This document shows, piece after piece, positions 33,001 through 45,200 of a DNA stretch of 64,000 nt; position 1 is the stretch's first letter; each line of letters opens with the position of its first letter. A program made the translations under genes and the position numbers. Below the pieces are notes generated by a model. It worked only from the letters and a program-made list of their open reading frames with translations. It did not search any database and was not told the origin of the DNA. The DNA is taken from NCBI GenBank assembly GCA_030267565.1, contig BRXU01000060.1, positions 183,578-247,577 on the forward strand. The letters run 5' to 3'. This DNA is from Pleodorina starrii (Eukaryota; Chlorophyta; Chlorophyceae; Chlamydomonadales; Volvocaceae).

Positions 33001-33383
33001 CTCGCAAACGTTGTCAGGCCCTGGAATTTCAGGCCGGGGTACTCACCGGTGATGCTTGAAAGCGGCACTTGGGCATTGCCCTTGCCCAACAGAGGCGAGG
33101 ATCCCAGCAGCTGGAAGACCTTGGGCACGGAAGATGTCGCGGTGGGCTCCGCGGTCGCGGCCTTGTGGGCCTCCTCCTCCTCAGGCGTAACCTGCGGCCC
33201 GAAGACCAGATATCAACATTTGCTCAAATAAAAACCATGCAGCCTCGCGGTGCCACTCAAGGTCGCGACTCCGGGATCAACCGAACTCAGGGATAAGGCT
33301 TCAAAGACAAGGATAATCCTTATCACAATTACCCGTCGGCAGACGTCGCCCTCGCAAATGACATTAGCTGGCTTGTCTGCCAT
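30055..33383 (-). CDS. Nucleoredoxin-like protein with two thioredoxin folds
   Basis: Predicted thiol-disulphide oxidoreductase acting on protein disulphides, by family. Six exons on the minus strand join in frame: 33383-33333, 33191-33047, 32477-32227, 31689-31558, 31152-30848, 30625-30055; 484 aa. The first exon gives MADKPANVICEGDVCRR. Thioredoxin-fold domain 1 has WCPPC with cysteines at 80 and 83, followed by IRGIPSLIIL (cis-Pro loop). Domain 2 has WCPPC at 232/235 and VEGIPTLVVL. The FPWR linkers after each domain are typical of nucleoredoxins. The C-terminus is a degenerate third region ending in an acidic Glu/Asp tail. Intron 4 has a GC donor (CAG/GCGAGT). Intron 2 contains one end of a MITE. 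There is no signal peptide, so it is probably cytosolic or nuclear. Confidence 0.9.
32923..32938 (-). repeat. Lone terminal inverted repeat of the hAT-type MITE
   Basis: TAAGATAGCCACCCTG, with the preceding GTAGATACTCAG, matches the right end of the MITE at 50847-51092. No left end is visible nearby, so this is a truncated copy inside a nucleoredoxin intron. Confidence 0.75.
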
Positions 33384-36256
33384 CTTGCCGAAGGAGCACC
33401 GGAAGACTCAGATGCCGGGACGAAATACAAAGAACACGGAACTGCACAAGCAAGCTTTGAAAGTATGTGCTTATATGTAGCAGTAGAGTCCAGTTGATGT
33501 ATTTTGGACACGGCGAGGCAGCTTGATATAGCCTTGCAGTCCCGCGGCACGATAACGGGCCCAACGCCTAACTGCCAAGAAGGTGCAGGATGCCAGGGCC
33601 TGCTCAGGCCTGGAAGGTGGTGCAAGTTGGAAGACGACTTGAAATGTTCATCACGTAGCCACATTCCTGTAGCCCTCATTACGCATCGCCGATAGTCAAG
33701 TTGCGCTGCGCCGACGGTCGGTTGTAACATCTGCACCATGTTCGCTCGTTCCATACGGTATCCAACATCCATATCCATATCCAACAAGTATTTGGACACA
33801 GTTGCCGGCCAAGATGCCTTGACAAATTAGTTGAAGTCACAAGAGCTGTTTCCGACCGAGCTTACCCCACTTAGAACAGGCAGGAACAGGCACACCAGGC
33901 TTACACGGCGCACATTCAGCCAGCTTCCAGCCGTGTTACACCCAAGATTCCCAAATTCATGCACAACAAGGCCCCAACGTGATGGTGATAAATGAAAGCC
34001 CTGTACACCCCGTATTTGACAAGGCAGGGTAGGACTACTTACGACTTGTGCACCCCTTGCACCAAGAAGACCCAGGCAGGAGCACTGACGCCACGTCCTA
34101 TCAGGAGAACACGACCCACAGTTGACTGGCACAAAAGCTTGCACTCGTGCGCGGCGCGCTCTGGTTCAACGCGTCTGCCAGCTCTTCTTCCATCCACGCC
34201 GCTCGTAAACACCGCCGAATCGTAGTATGCGATCATGCCCCTTGGTGCTGCAGCGAAACGTTACCTGACGTGCAGTGCTCGCCATGCAGCTGTCACTCTT
34301 AATCCATGGTACAGTCCTGACATAAATTCCAGCACCGACCTCACCTGACCTCACCCAGCTCGTACCCCGTCGCCTCCCGTCGTGTAACGCGACCCGCCAC
34401 CCCAAAATCAGTCGCCCACATCGGTTACTTTGCGGGATGCGATAACAGTCCGTAATATGACCCAATCTGTTATATGCACCGGTCGGATAGTCATCATTAT
34501 GACCTCGCCATTACATTACTAGCAGGAACCGGATCGTAGGGCCCGGATAGTCACGACAGCGAAAGCAAGTCCGGCGTTGCGGGCTTAACAATCTTTATCG
34601 AGACAATTTTGGGGCAGTATTTGCCAGAGGCTATTTTCTACGAACGCTGAAGTATTTGCCTTAAAGGTTTGCGACCAGGGTTCTTAATTTCACGCTTTCC
34701 GTTCCCACTGACATACAACAAAAGCCATCCGTAAATTATCTCAGCTGCTTTCCATATTGTCTCCTTTGCTTTTCATGGTGGCATTGATACGCCTGAGACT
34801 GACTGCTGACAGACAAGCACCAGCACAGTCAACTTGAGCAAGCCATTGTTCTGCCTCTGAAACGATTAGTCAGCTCATGGAAGAGACAAAATGACAGGTC
34901 GGAGGCAGGCGGGCACGCCCGACCCCCGTGAACTTGTTCGCTGCGTCCCAGAGCCTGCCTCCCGAGGGCACTGCGCCCCGCCCAACGGTCTTAGCCCACT
35001 GCATCGCGCTGGGTGCAAAGGCCGAGATGCAATGCCGCGCAATGGAAGACGCCAACTCCGCCGCTCGGCCTCAGATGTGGAGTCACAGCTCACGACGGAA
35101 CCCCTTCCCACTGCTCCCGCGCAGATTGCACATCTGCGCATGGCTCCACAACGATGGCTCCATTCGACGCCTCGCAGGGTCTAAGGAAGCTCGGGCACCG
35201 CATTTGCGGCACTGCAGCCGCCTGTCCCAGGGCCCTGCGGCATAGTCGGCCTCCCCTGCGGGCCCTCACCGGAGCAGACCTAGCCTGGTTGCGCGGCGGC
35301 ACGCTGGCAGGATAGCGGACGCCCTCACGCGCGCGGACAACCCAAACGAAGCATTCTTTACCTTTACTGGAGCGCCTGACAGGCTTAGAGGCGTGCAGCA
35401 GGCCCCAGCAGGTCTAGGCCTCCCCGCCAGTCCTGCTTCGTCGCTGTCCGGGTGATCAGGGTTTACACTTCGGAATCGAGCTTTGTTGCCCCCATGGGGA
35501 AGCCTCGGTTGTCATCAGACAGCAAGAGGGGAGCTGACGGCGAGCACGCGGTGGCCGAGGATGCGGGCAAGCCCTTCACCATCCTGCTGTCCGTAACCCA
35601 GGCAGATGATGAGGTAAGGCGCCGCGAGCTGTTGTTTGTGGCTATACTCGTGTTCAAAGAAAACAACGATCTGTATGTCGCATCGGGCTTCATTGGGCAT
35701 ATGCTAGTATAGCGGGTTTGCAAGGCCACAGGCCATGCGCCGAAGGGCGAAACCGATGGGGATCTTTGGGTCTGACTTCAGCCGCACGTGCCTCGCCAGG
35801 ATAGACCCGTGGCCGAAGTTGTTAGTTTCCCGCTCACAGACAGACCGTTAGGGTTTATTACAAGGTCGGATTCTGGTAGCTTGAAAGAAGGGCATTTCTC
35901 ACAGTTTCGGGCTTTCGACCGCTTTGCAGCCGCGGAGCGTTGCTGGTCGAGCGATCCGGCGTGACAGATCCAACCGTTCTCCCATTTCCGGTAGCAGTTC
36001 TTTCTGTCCGATAACAATTCAGTAACGCCGCATTGTGTGCTGAAGTTAGACGTTTGTATGTCGCAACAACGAGAACTGCACCGGCTGCGAAGGCTGCTGA
36101 AGTTCAGCGGAGCTGAAGCTTGTCAGGACTAAAACGGGAGCGGTTCCTCTAGACAACTCAACGAATGTCTATGTAAAAGACTTGCTTATGACGAGTATTC
36201 CTTTTTGCCAGTTTTAAGGCCGAACCACCTGCGTTGGGTGCTGATCGGGCTTTCGG
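33384..36256. other. Divergent intergenic region, no gene recognised
   Basis: About 2.9 kb between the starts of the nucleoredoxin (-) and the P5B ATPase (+), so it must contain both promoters. Base composition is more balanced than in the flanking introns. Short frames such as 35452-35712 have no recognisable domain. No TATA box or operator stands out. Confidence 0.5.
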
Positions 36257-39200
36257 ATGTCCGCCGATTACCCAAGTTCTGGGGTAACCTATCAACAGCA
36301 GCACTTAAATGCCCCACACATCGCCCCATTTGAAGTTGAGGGCGGGCCTCGAAACCGTGATGGTCCGTCGCTGAAGCATGGGTTGCAGCAGCCCCAGCGT
36401 GCAGAGCGCAGGCAAAGGCGCAGGGCCAGGCCGATTGACGTTTTTACGTATCAGCCTGATAAGGTAACATGACCAAGAGCGTAAACTGCTTGTTCCGGCT
36501 TAAACACCCCTTCCGTTCACCGGGTGCTGCTTACAGGAAATCGCGAGCTTTCAGGGATTCCGATCGCCATGGTGGAAACAGCTCGTATATTACCTCGTCG
36601 GCGTCCTCACCGCTGGGTACGTGGGCGAGCTGCTGACCTTCGCAGCAGTAGCAGTACACATTGTCAGATTTGGTGCTTAGCGGCTTAAGCTTCGCGAGAT
36701 TTCAGACACGTGTTGCTGCGCCACGTGGCCGCTGTAACATGTGTCCAGGCGCAGCACGGCTGACATGAATGGGCCTCAGCGCGCACGTGGCCTGGGCCCC
36801 AGCTGTGTGACCCCAGGCTGCACAGAGTTGATTCCCCCTGCCTCCGCCTCCCTCCCTCCCTGCTTCCGTCTCCCTCCCTCCCTCCCACCCTCCCACCCAC
36901 CCTCCCTCCCACCCTCTTACCCGACCAGGTTTTCCTTTCTCGTGTGCAAATGGTCTCCACGCCTGCACATCTTTCTGAGCCTGTCGCCCTGTCCGCTCAA
37001 GGACGCGCAGTATGTTCGCGTTCGGGTACGTAGGCCGCAAGGACCCCCGCAAGAGTCCACGGACATGACAGGGCCGCGCGGGAGGGAATCAGTCAGTCAG
37101 TAGCGGCAGAGGGAAACCGGGAAGGCGCTGACCGCCTGACCACAGCTGGCCGGACTGCAGCAGGGCCCCTCCCCCCTTGCGCTCCTCCTCCTCCTCCTCC
37201 TCTCCATCTGTCCATCGAGTTGTAAGGACCGTCGAGAGCGGCGATGTTCATGGCGATTTCCTTGACTTCCCAACTCGATGCCCATCGGATACACTGGTCG
37301 CTACCACCGCATGCAGTCACCACCCGGTTGACTCCCCCACCGCCGCCACCCGTGGAACTTAGAAACCCATCAGCCTCTGCTCGGACTGTTCTACTCTTTC
37401 CCCACCCCCATCCCCCCTCCCACCCCAGGTGGGAGGGGAGCGGGACAGGGGGCGTTACGTTAGCGTTCACGGGCTCCGGCCTATGCGTGGATAATCCCAC
37501 AGCCCGCTTCTGCACCTTCTCCCCGCGCCTTCCACCCCCCTTCCACCCCCCTTCCACCCTCCCCCGCCTCCTCCCGCTCCCCAGCTCGCCGACGGGCGTG
37601 TGGATCTGGAGCGGGTTCAGGAGGTGGCCATGACGGAGCCGCAGTACGACAGTCACCCGGCGGATGAGGAGGAGGACGGGGGCAGGGGAGGGCTACTCAA
37701 CTGGCAGGCGAGTGGGGCATCCAGGAGGGTGGAGGGGCGGGACCGATGATGATGATGATGATGCGGGCTTGGGCTGGCAAGCTTGTGGCGGGAGGGAAGG
37801 CGGGAGGGCCCCGGGTGCATGGGCGGGGGCCCTGGCGCGGAGTAGCGCCGGCAGCGCTCTCGCGGGAGTGGCCCCCCGCCGGTCCGAGTGGTCCGTCCGG
37901 GTGGCGGTCGCTCGACGCATCCGACGATCCGAGGCAGCCGCGCCTGGCGTATGGCAGTATGGACCAGACAGGAGAGGAGGTGAGGGGCCCCACAAGCAGC
38001 CCCCCCCACCCACACCCCCCGGGAGAGGCGCTGGCAGCGCTCGTGGACGCCCCACCGGAAACCCACCGGGCCACCTCCCACCCGCCGTCTGCAGCAGCAG
38101 TCCGGCGACAGACACGACCGGCGTGGTGCCCCCCCCCCCGGGATCGTCCCTCTCGCGATTGGCGCCGTCGTCGCCGTCGTCGTCCCCCGAGGGCACTCCC
38201 GGTGGCCGAAATGACGCCACGCCGCCGCCTCCCCCGCCGCCTCCCTGCTGTCTTCTTTTAGGGGGGCAGCGCACAGGGGATGTTCTGCGGCCGCTCCTGT
38301 GTCCTGTCCCGTCTTTGCGCCCCGGCTGTGCACCGCTGGCCCGATCGCTCCCCGCCTTTTCCCTGCTCCGCGACCTTCCCAGCAGGTCCAGAAGGTCCAC
38401 CGCCTGCTCGAGTACCGCTGCACGCGCTTCTTCTACACAGCCGGCCCCCCGACCAGCGGCGCTGGCGGCACCAGCGGCGGCAGCGGCGGCGGCGGCGGGG
38501 TCGCCACCTTCACGCCCGTTCCTGCGTTGCCCAACGGCTTCACCGCTCAGCTGCGGGCGGCGGCGATGACCCTGGCTGCCACCGGCTCGGCGACGGCGGT
38601 GGAGCAGGGGCGGGAGTGGGACCTGGCGGAGCGGCAGCTCAGGTGGGTGGGGTCCGGGGGGGGAGGGGAGGCCTGGGGAGGACAGACCGCGAACCGCAGC
38701 GAGAGGGGACGGAGGCGAGGTCGTCGATGGGGCGGGGTGGGGGTTAGGAAGGTGGGGTGGGGTGGGGTAGGGTGTGTGAGGCGTCGCATGGGAGGAGGTG
38801 CGGCTAGGAGAGGGAATTGGAGGTCCACTGTGGGTTGGGGGTGGGAGGGAGGGTAGGATGCTTGGATGGCAAGCCGCAGGGACACGTGGGGCGCGGAGGG
38901 GGGGGGCGGAGGCGGGGGCGGAGTTCAGGGTCGTGTCAAGACAGGCGATGCCCCCGCCCGCTCCACCCACCCACCCACCCACCCACCCGGGTTGCGTGTG
39001 CTGCGCCGCTGGCCCAAACCCGCGCTGTTCCCCCAGCAGCATTTCTGGGTTCAGGGGCCGCTCGCTGACGCCGTCTACGACCCTTCACTGCGGTGTCTTT
39101 TTCCCCTGTACGGCACAGGTACGGCACCAACGAGATGGCGATCCCCGTCAAGAGCATCCCCATGCTGGTGTTCAATGAGATGTGGCATCCCTTCTACGTG

Positions 39201-42200
39201 TTCCAGGTGGGGGGGGGGGCAGGGAGGTGGGGGGAGGTGGCGAGTTTAGGGTTTTAGGGTTTTGGGAGGTAGGGGCAGGAAGGTGCATGCGGAGGGGTGG
39301 GGGGGGGGGGGGACGGGGTGTAGACAGGAGGTGGCGAGGCAGCTGGTTAGTGCGGGACGTGGGGCGCAGGGCGTGGGCGTGGGCAGGGGACTGTGTCGAT
39401 GGAGTTCTTTGCGTGTGTCGCCGGCGCACTGCTTCACTGCTTCACTGCTCGGCCCCCCACTGGTCTTCCCCGTCGCCCGTTTCCCCCCGATCCTCCCCCC
39501 TTCGCCCTGTGTACCAGCGAGCCGAGACCCGAGCTGTTCGCATGCGCGCCTCCCACTCCCCCAACACACAAACAAACACGCACAAACAAACGCACGCCGC
39601 ATGCTTCTTTGGGCCGTCATAACTCTACACCCTTTTTCTGAGATTAGGAGAGCAAGACCGAGGAACTGACGAGGTACTCCCCCCTCTTTCTCCCCCCTTA
39701 ATGCACGCACACACACGCACATGCGCCCCGCCCCCTTCCCCCCTCAGTACTTTTCCATCCTGATCTGGGTGGTGGGTGACGAGTACTATTCGTACGCGGT
39801 GTGCATCGCCGTCATCACGTGGTTCTCCATCATATCGGCGGCGGTGGAGGCGCATCAGAACATGAAGCGACTGGCGGACATTGCACATTTCAAGTGGTGG
39901 GTCGGGGGGTCGGGGCGAGTCGGGGTGGGTCGGGGGGTCGGGGCGGGCCGCTCGGCTGTATGTGGGAGAGGGGGGGGCAGAGAGTGAGGCGGGCGGGAGA
40001 GGGGCGCGGGCGGGGGGAGGGGGCGGGTGTGTCCTTGGGGGCGAGTATGACTGTCCAGAGGGGAGGAGTTATCCTGAGGGATTGTGGGTCTTGCATTGCC
40101 TCCGTCGTCTCCGTCCCGTCTTGATTATCTCCCCTCCTTCACCCCTCCACCCCCTTCACCCCCTCCACCCCACTACCCACCCCATCCTCTCCCCCCCCCC
40201 GAGCAGCGAGGTTGACGTGCTCCGCGGCGGCTGTGGCGAGGTTGTCCGGCTGCCCTCGAGCTGCCTGGTGCCCGGGGACCTGGTGGTGGTGGGCCCCGGC
40301 ACACTGCCATGTGACATGGTGCTCATGAGGGGGGAGTGCATTGTGGACGAAAACATGCTCACGGGTGGGTGGATGAGGGATGGGTTGGGGGTGGAGGTGT
40401 GGGGGCTGGGTCGGGTTGGGGGGATCAGGGGGGTGACTGGGCGGGTCGGGGGCGGGTGAGGTGTGGATGGGGGGGTGGATGCGAGCCTAAGTGGGAGCAG
40501 CGGTTGTTGGGGAGGGAGGCGGTACGGGTACCGGTACCGGAGGAGGGTACCGGGCAGCTCACGCAGCCTTCAGAACTTCACACGGCGGAAGGAGGTCGCA
40601 TCGGTCGCAGACCCCCTTTCGGTTATCCCCCTCCCCCCGGTGAATAATCCTAACCCCCTCCCCCCTCCCGGTGCAGACAGGCACAGGCATGCGTTGCGTT
40701 TGCGTTGTGTTTCGTTGCATTGCGTTGCGTTGCATTGCGTTGCATTGCATTGCGTTGCGTTGCGCACTTTGTCGAGGTACCCCGAGACTGCCTGGGAACA
40801 CGCCTCGGCAAACTCGCCGCCGCCTCTTCCCCTCTCCTCTCCCCCCCCCCCCCACACACACACACACTCGCGCCCTCTCGCGCAGGCGAGTCGGTTCCGG
40901 TGCGCAAGGTGTCGTACAACCCCGTCGCGGACGGCCTCGCGTACGAGCCCGAGAAGTGCCCTGGCTGCACGCTCTTCGGCGGCACGGTGGTGGCACAGGC
41001 CCGCGCGCCCCGAAACCAAAAGCCGGTGGCCATGGTCTGCCGTACGCGGTTCTACTCTGCCAAGGGGCAGCTGCTGCGGTGCGTTGGGGGGCCTGTGTGT
41101 TGGGGGGCCTGTGCGTTGGGGGGCCTGTGTGTTGGGGGGCCTGTGCGTTGGGGGGCCTGTGTGTTGGGGGGCCTGAGAGGACGCGTGCGGAGGATTGGCC
41201 CAGGCGCCCGCGGCTCGGACCGGACGCGCCGCCATCGCCACACCTTCTTTTGGTGTGTGTTTTGTGCGGCGGCGTCAGGCACATCGTTTCATCCTTCAAC
41301 CCAACCCCCCCTCACTCTTCAAACCCCGCCTTCCGCCGGCTTCTTACACTGTGCCCCTCCCCCCGTTCTGCCCCCCCCCTCAGCTCCATCCTGTTCCCCC
41401 GGGAGCACGAGGAGTCGTTCATCTCCGACTCGCTCAAGTTCATCGGGGTGATGCTGGTGGCCTGTCTGGCGCTGTACGTGTGGGCGGCGGTGGTGCTGAC
41501 ACGGGTGGGCGCATCGCCGGACCGCATTGTGGTGAGTGGCTGGGGGGCTGGGGGCCGGGGTGGCTGGGTCGGTGGGTGAGTGGGTGGGTGGGTGGGGGAG
41601 ATGGGGCGAGAGACGAGGAGGGGAGAGGAGAGGAAGCGAAACGAGACGAGGCAGCCGGGGGAGGGGAGGGGAGGGGCCGTGGCCACGGTGCCCGGGCCTG
41701 AAGCCGGATACGGTGTCTGGGGGCCCCAAGCTAAAACAAAACCTCGTTGCAATTTCCGACCCTCTCTCCCCTTGCCCCTCTCTCATCCTAAAAATTCCTC
41801 GCCCGTGTCGCGCCCTCCACCTCGCCCCCCTCCACCTCCCCCTCCTTCCCCTCCACCGCCCCCTCCCCCCCTCAACGCAACCCCCCCCCGCCCCACCGCA
41901 GGTTCGTTTCTTCGACATGATCACCATTGCGGTGCCCCCCGCGCTGCCCGCCTGCCTCACCATCGCCACCGTCCTCTCCATCGGCCGACTGCGCAAGAAG
42001 GGCGTCTACGTGACTGGACCCGACCGCATCACTCTGGCGGGGCAGCTGGACGTCATTTGCTTCGACAAGACGGGTGGGTGGAGGGGTGGGGGTGGGGGTG
42101 GCGGCACCACTGTTGTTGATGGGCGCACCGCACCTCATCCCGCTCGCGTCTCTTGTGTAGACGGAAAGACGGATTCACGTATTTGCCGTATTTCTCGGGC

Positions 42201-45200
42201 TCTCCGACCCATCCTCCCTCCCCTCCCTCCCCTGAAACTCCCCCTCCCCCCCTCCCCCCCACCCACAGGCACCCTTACCGAGCAGGGTCTGGACCTGCAG
42301 GGCATTGTCCCAGTGGTGGGTGGTCGGTTTCTCAACCTGGTGGGCAGCGCCTCCCTGCTGCCCCACCAGCTGATAGAGCTGCTGGCCAGCTGCCACGGAC
42401 TGGCGCGCATGGGGGAGGCACTGGTGGGGGATCCGCTGGACCAGGTGGGGGGGGGAAGGGGGGGAAGAGGGGGAGGTGGAGGGGGGCAGACGGGAGCTGG
42501 GAGCGGTTTGAGTAAGGGAGGTGCGGTCCTGGGGGGTGGGGCGGGAGAGGGCGAGGAGGGCAGTCAGGAGGGCAGTCAGGATGGCGGAGGGATTGTGGAG
42601 GAAGGGAGGGGGTAGAGCAGAGCAGTTCCGAGCAGCGGTGGTGGCTTGCAGTCAGCCCCCCCTCCGGCCGCTCTTTTGCGGTCCACAGCCCTTGGGTGTC
42701 CCCGTCGGTGTCCACCCTTCAGACACCCCTTCCCCACCCACACATTCACACACACATTCACACACACACATGCTCACGCCAGCTCTTCTGCTGCCCGACA
42801 TACGATATACCTCACGGTGCCCCCCCCCCCCGGTGGTGATGATGGTGGGTGCAGAAACTCTTCCTGGCGACGCAGTGGGACCTCATCGACGAGCGCCCCT
42901 CCCTGGACGGCCAACACGACGGAGCAAGTGGCGGGGGCGCGCTGCCTCAGGAGCTCGGTGTCGACGGGGCGGTGGGGCAGGGCGTCGACGGCGGCGCCGC
43001 TGCTGCCGCCGCTGCGGAGGCGGCAGAGGCCACCGGCACCTCGGGCAGCGGAGTGCACACCTTTGTGAGGCCGCCGGGCGCAGCACATGTGCGTGAGGAG
43101 AGGAGAGGAGAGGATGTGAGGGGCAGCGGGGAGCAGCGCTCGGGGTGTCTGGAGGTGCCGATTGCGGGGGCTGTACGGCACACCAGCATGTGTACGGCAC
43201 TCTCTCTTGTGGGGCTCTTACGGTATGTTGCTGCTTCCTCCCTGCACGCCCCTGTCCTTGCCTGCCCATTCCCTCGCTGTGCCTCCCCCCATTTCGCCAT
43301 CCTCCCCGCCATCGCATCGCACTGTCTTTACCTCCCGTCCACCTCACACACGCACCCACCCACCCCCCCGCCCACACCCACCCACCCCTCCCTTCCGCAG
43401 GCCTTCGCCATCATCAAGCGCTTTGAGTTCTCCGCCGCCCTGCAGCGCAACCTGGTGGTGGTGAGGGCCCCGGACGGCGCCGTGGCGGTGTTTGCAAAGG
43501 GCTCCCCGGAGGCGGTGCGGGGACTGGTGGCGCCCGACTCGGTGCCGCACGACTTTGACGCGCTGCTGGGTGAGGGTTGGGTTTAGGGTTTTGGGGGATT
43601 TTATTTTTTTTGGGTGGGTTGGGTCGGGTGGGTGGGTGGTTGGTTGCATGGTCGGTTAGGTAGGTGGGTGGGTGGGTGGCAGAAGTCTCCAGACAGCAAA
43701 AAAAGGCTTCCCGCAACTGTAAAGCTCAGGACGAGCTCATTACATCCCAATAACCCGCATAAACATCTTCGGAATCTCTACAGATGCATTTCATGTACGT
43801 ATGTAGATGCCAATCCAGCCACCAATACAACCGCCAATCCAACCCTCTTCCCACCCCCCACCCCCCACCCTACCCCAACCCCCAGGCGAGCTTACTCGCG
43901 AGGGTCTTCGCGTGCTGGCCCTGGCGGCGGGCGACGCCAGCGGTGTGCCCGAGGCGACCCTTCTGGGCTGGACCCAGTCCGAGACGGAGGCGTGTGTGGG
44001 TCTGCGGCTGGTGGGTCTGGCGGTGATGGCCAATCCGCTGAGGCCGGACACGGTGGACGTCATCGAGCGGCTGCAGCACGCGTCCATACGGACAGTGATG
44101 GTGGGTGGGTGGGGCTGGGGACATGGGCGGCGCGGTGGTGAAATTGAATGCGCGGGTGGGGGCATGTGACGTGGACCGTCATGGTGGGTGGGGCGTGTGG
44201 CGTGTCGGGTAAGAGGGGTGGGACTGGGGACTGGGGGGCGGGCGGGTGGGGGGCAGGTGGGGTTGGTGGAATTGAAAGCGCGGACGGGGAGGCACTAATG
44301 GGTGGCGGGCTGGTGGCAAAGGGGGGGGTGTTAATGAGGGCGTGGGGGTGTTTCGGAGGGACATGGGGTCGGTACGGGGGTGAGGTATCGGAGGGGACAT
44401 ACCAGTAGGTGTGTTTTGACGAACTTGAAACCCTAAGCCCTTCACCCCCGCCCCGCACCCTCTCCCTCTTCCTCGCCTCCCTCCCTCCTCCCCTTTTCAG
44501 GTCACGGGCGACCACCTGCGCACCGCCGTATCCGTCGCCCACAAGTGCGCCATCCTGCCACCCCACAAACCCATCCTGCTCATCGACGCAGCCGACCCCC
44601 CGCCACCACCCCCACCCCCACCCCCGCCTACTCCTCCCCCCAACCCCGCCCTCGACTCCGCCACCGCCACCTCCACCTCCGCCTTGCCGGCAACACCGGC
44701 GGGCCGCCCGGCCGACCTCCACTCTGAGCCGGTGGCCATCCAGCGGCTCCGCGGCGGCGCCGGCCTCCCCTCCTCGGGGGCGGCGCTCGCCACTGGTCCC
44801 GGCCCCTCCGGCGAGCCCACTCCGCTGGGCGACCCATCCATCCACCTGAACACCCATTGGGGGGCAGCCATGCTGGCAGCCGCCTCGCCGCCGTCGCCGT
44901 CGCCGATGCCGGTGGCGGTGGTGGACGTGCAGCCGGCGGGGTCGGTCTCGCCGCCGCTGTCGCCGTCGTCACCCGTCTCGGGCTCCCTTGTGGGGGTGGG
45001 GGTGGGGGCGGGGGTGGGTGTGGGAGTGGAGTCATCCTACGAGGAGGGTGGGGGCGGCACTCAGGGGCCGGGTGGGAGGTACCGTCCCCCCAAGTTTGTC
45101 ATCTCTGACGAGGGGGAGGGGGAGGACGGAGTGGCGGACCACAAGGGCGAGAAGGTGGCGGCTCCGCCGCCGCAGCAGCAGGGCAACGGCCACCACGCGG

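Noticed and set aside
37693..39042. 449-codon minus-strand frame
   Set aside because: It is antisense to ATPase exons 4-6 and their introns, is Pro/Ser-rich, and has no domain.
39243..39270. Interstitial telomere (TTTTAGGG)
   Set aside because: Only two or three imperfect copies inside an ATPase intron; too short to call, though the form matches Chlamydomonas telomeres.
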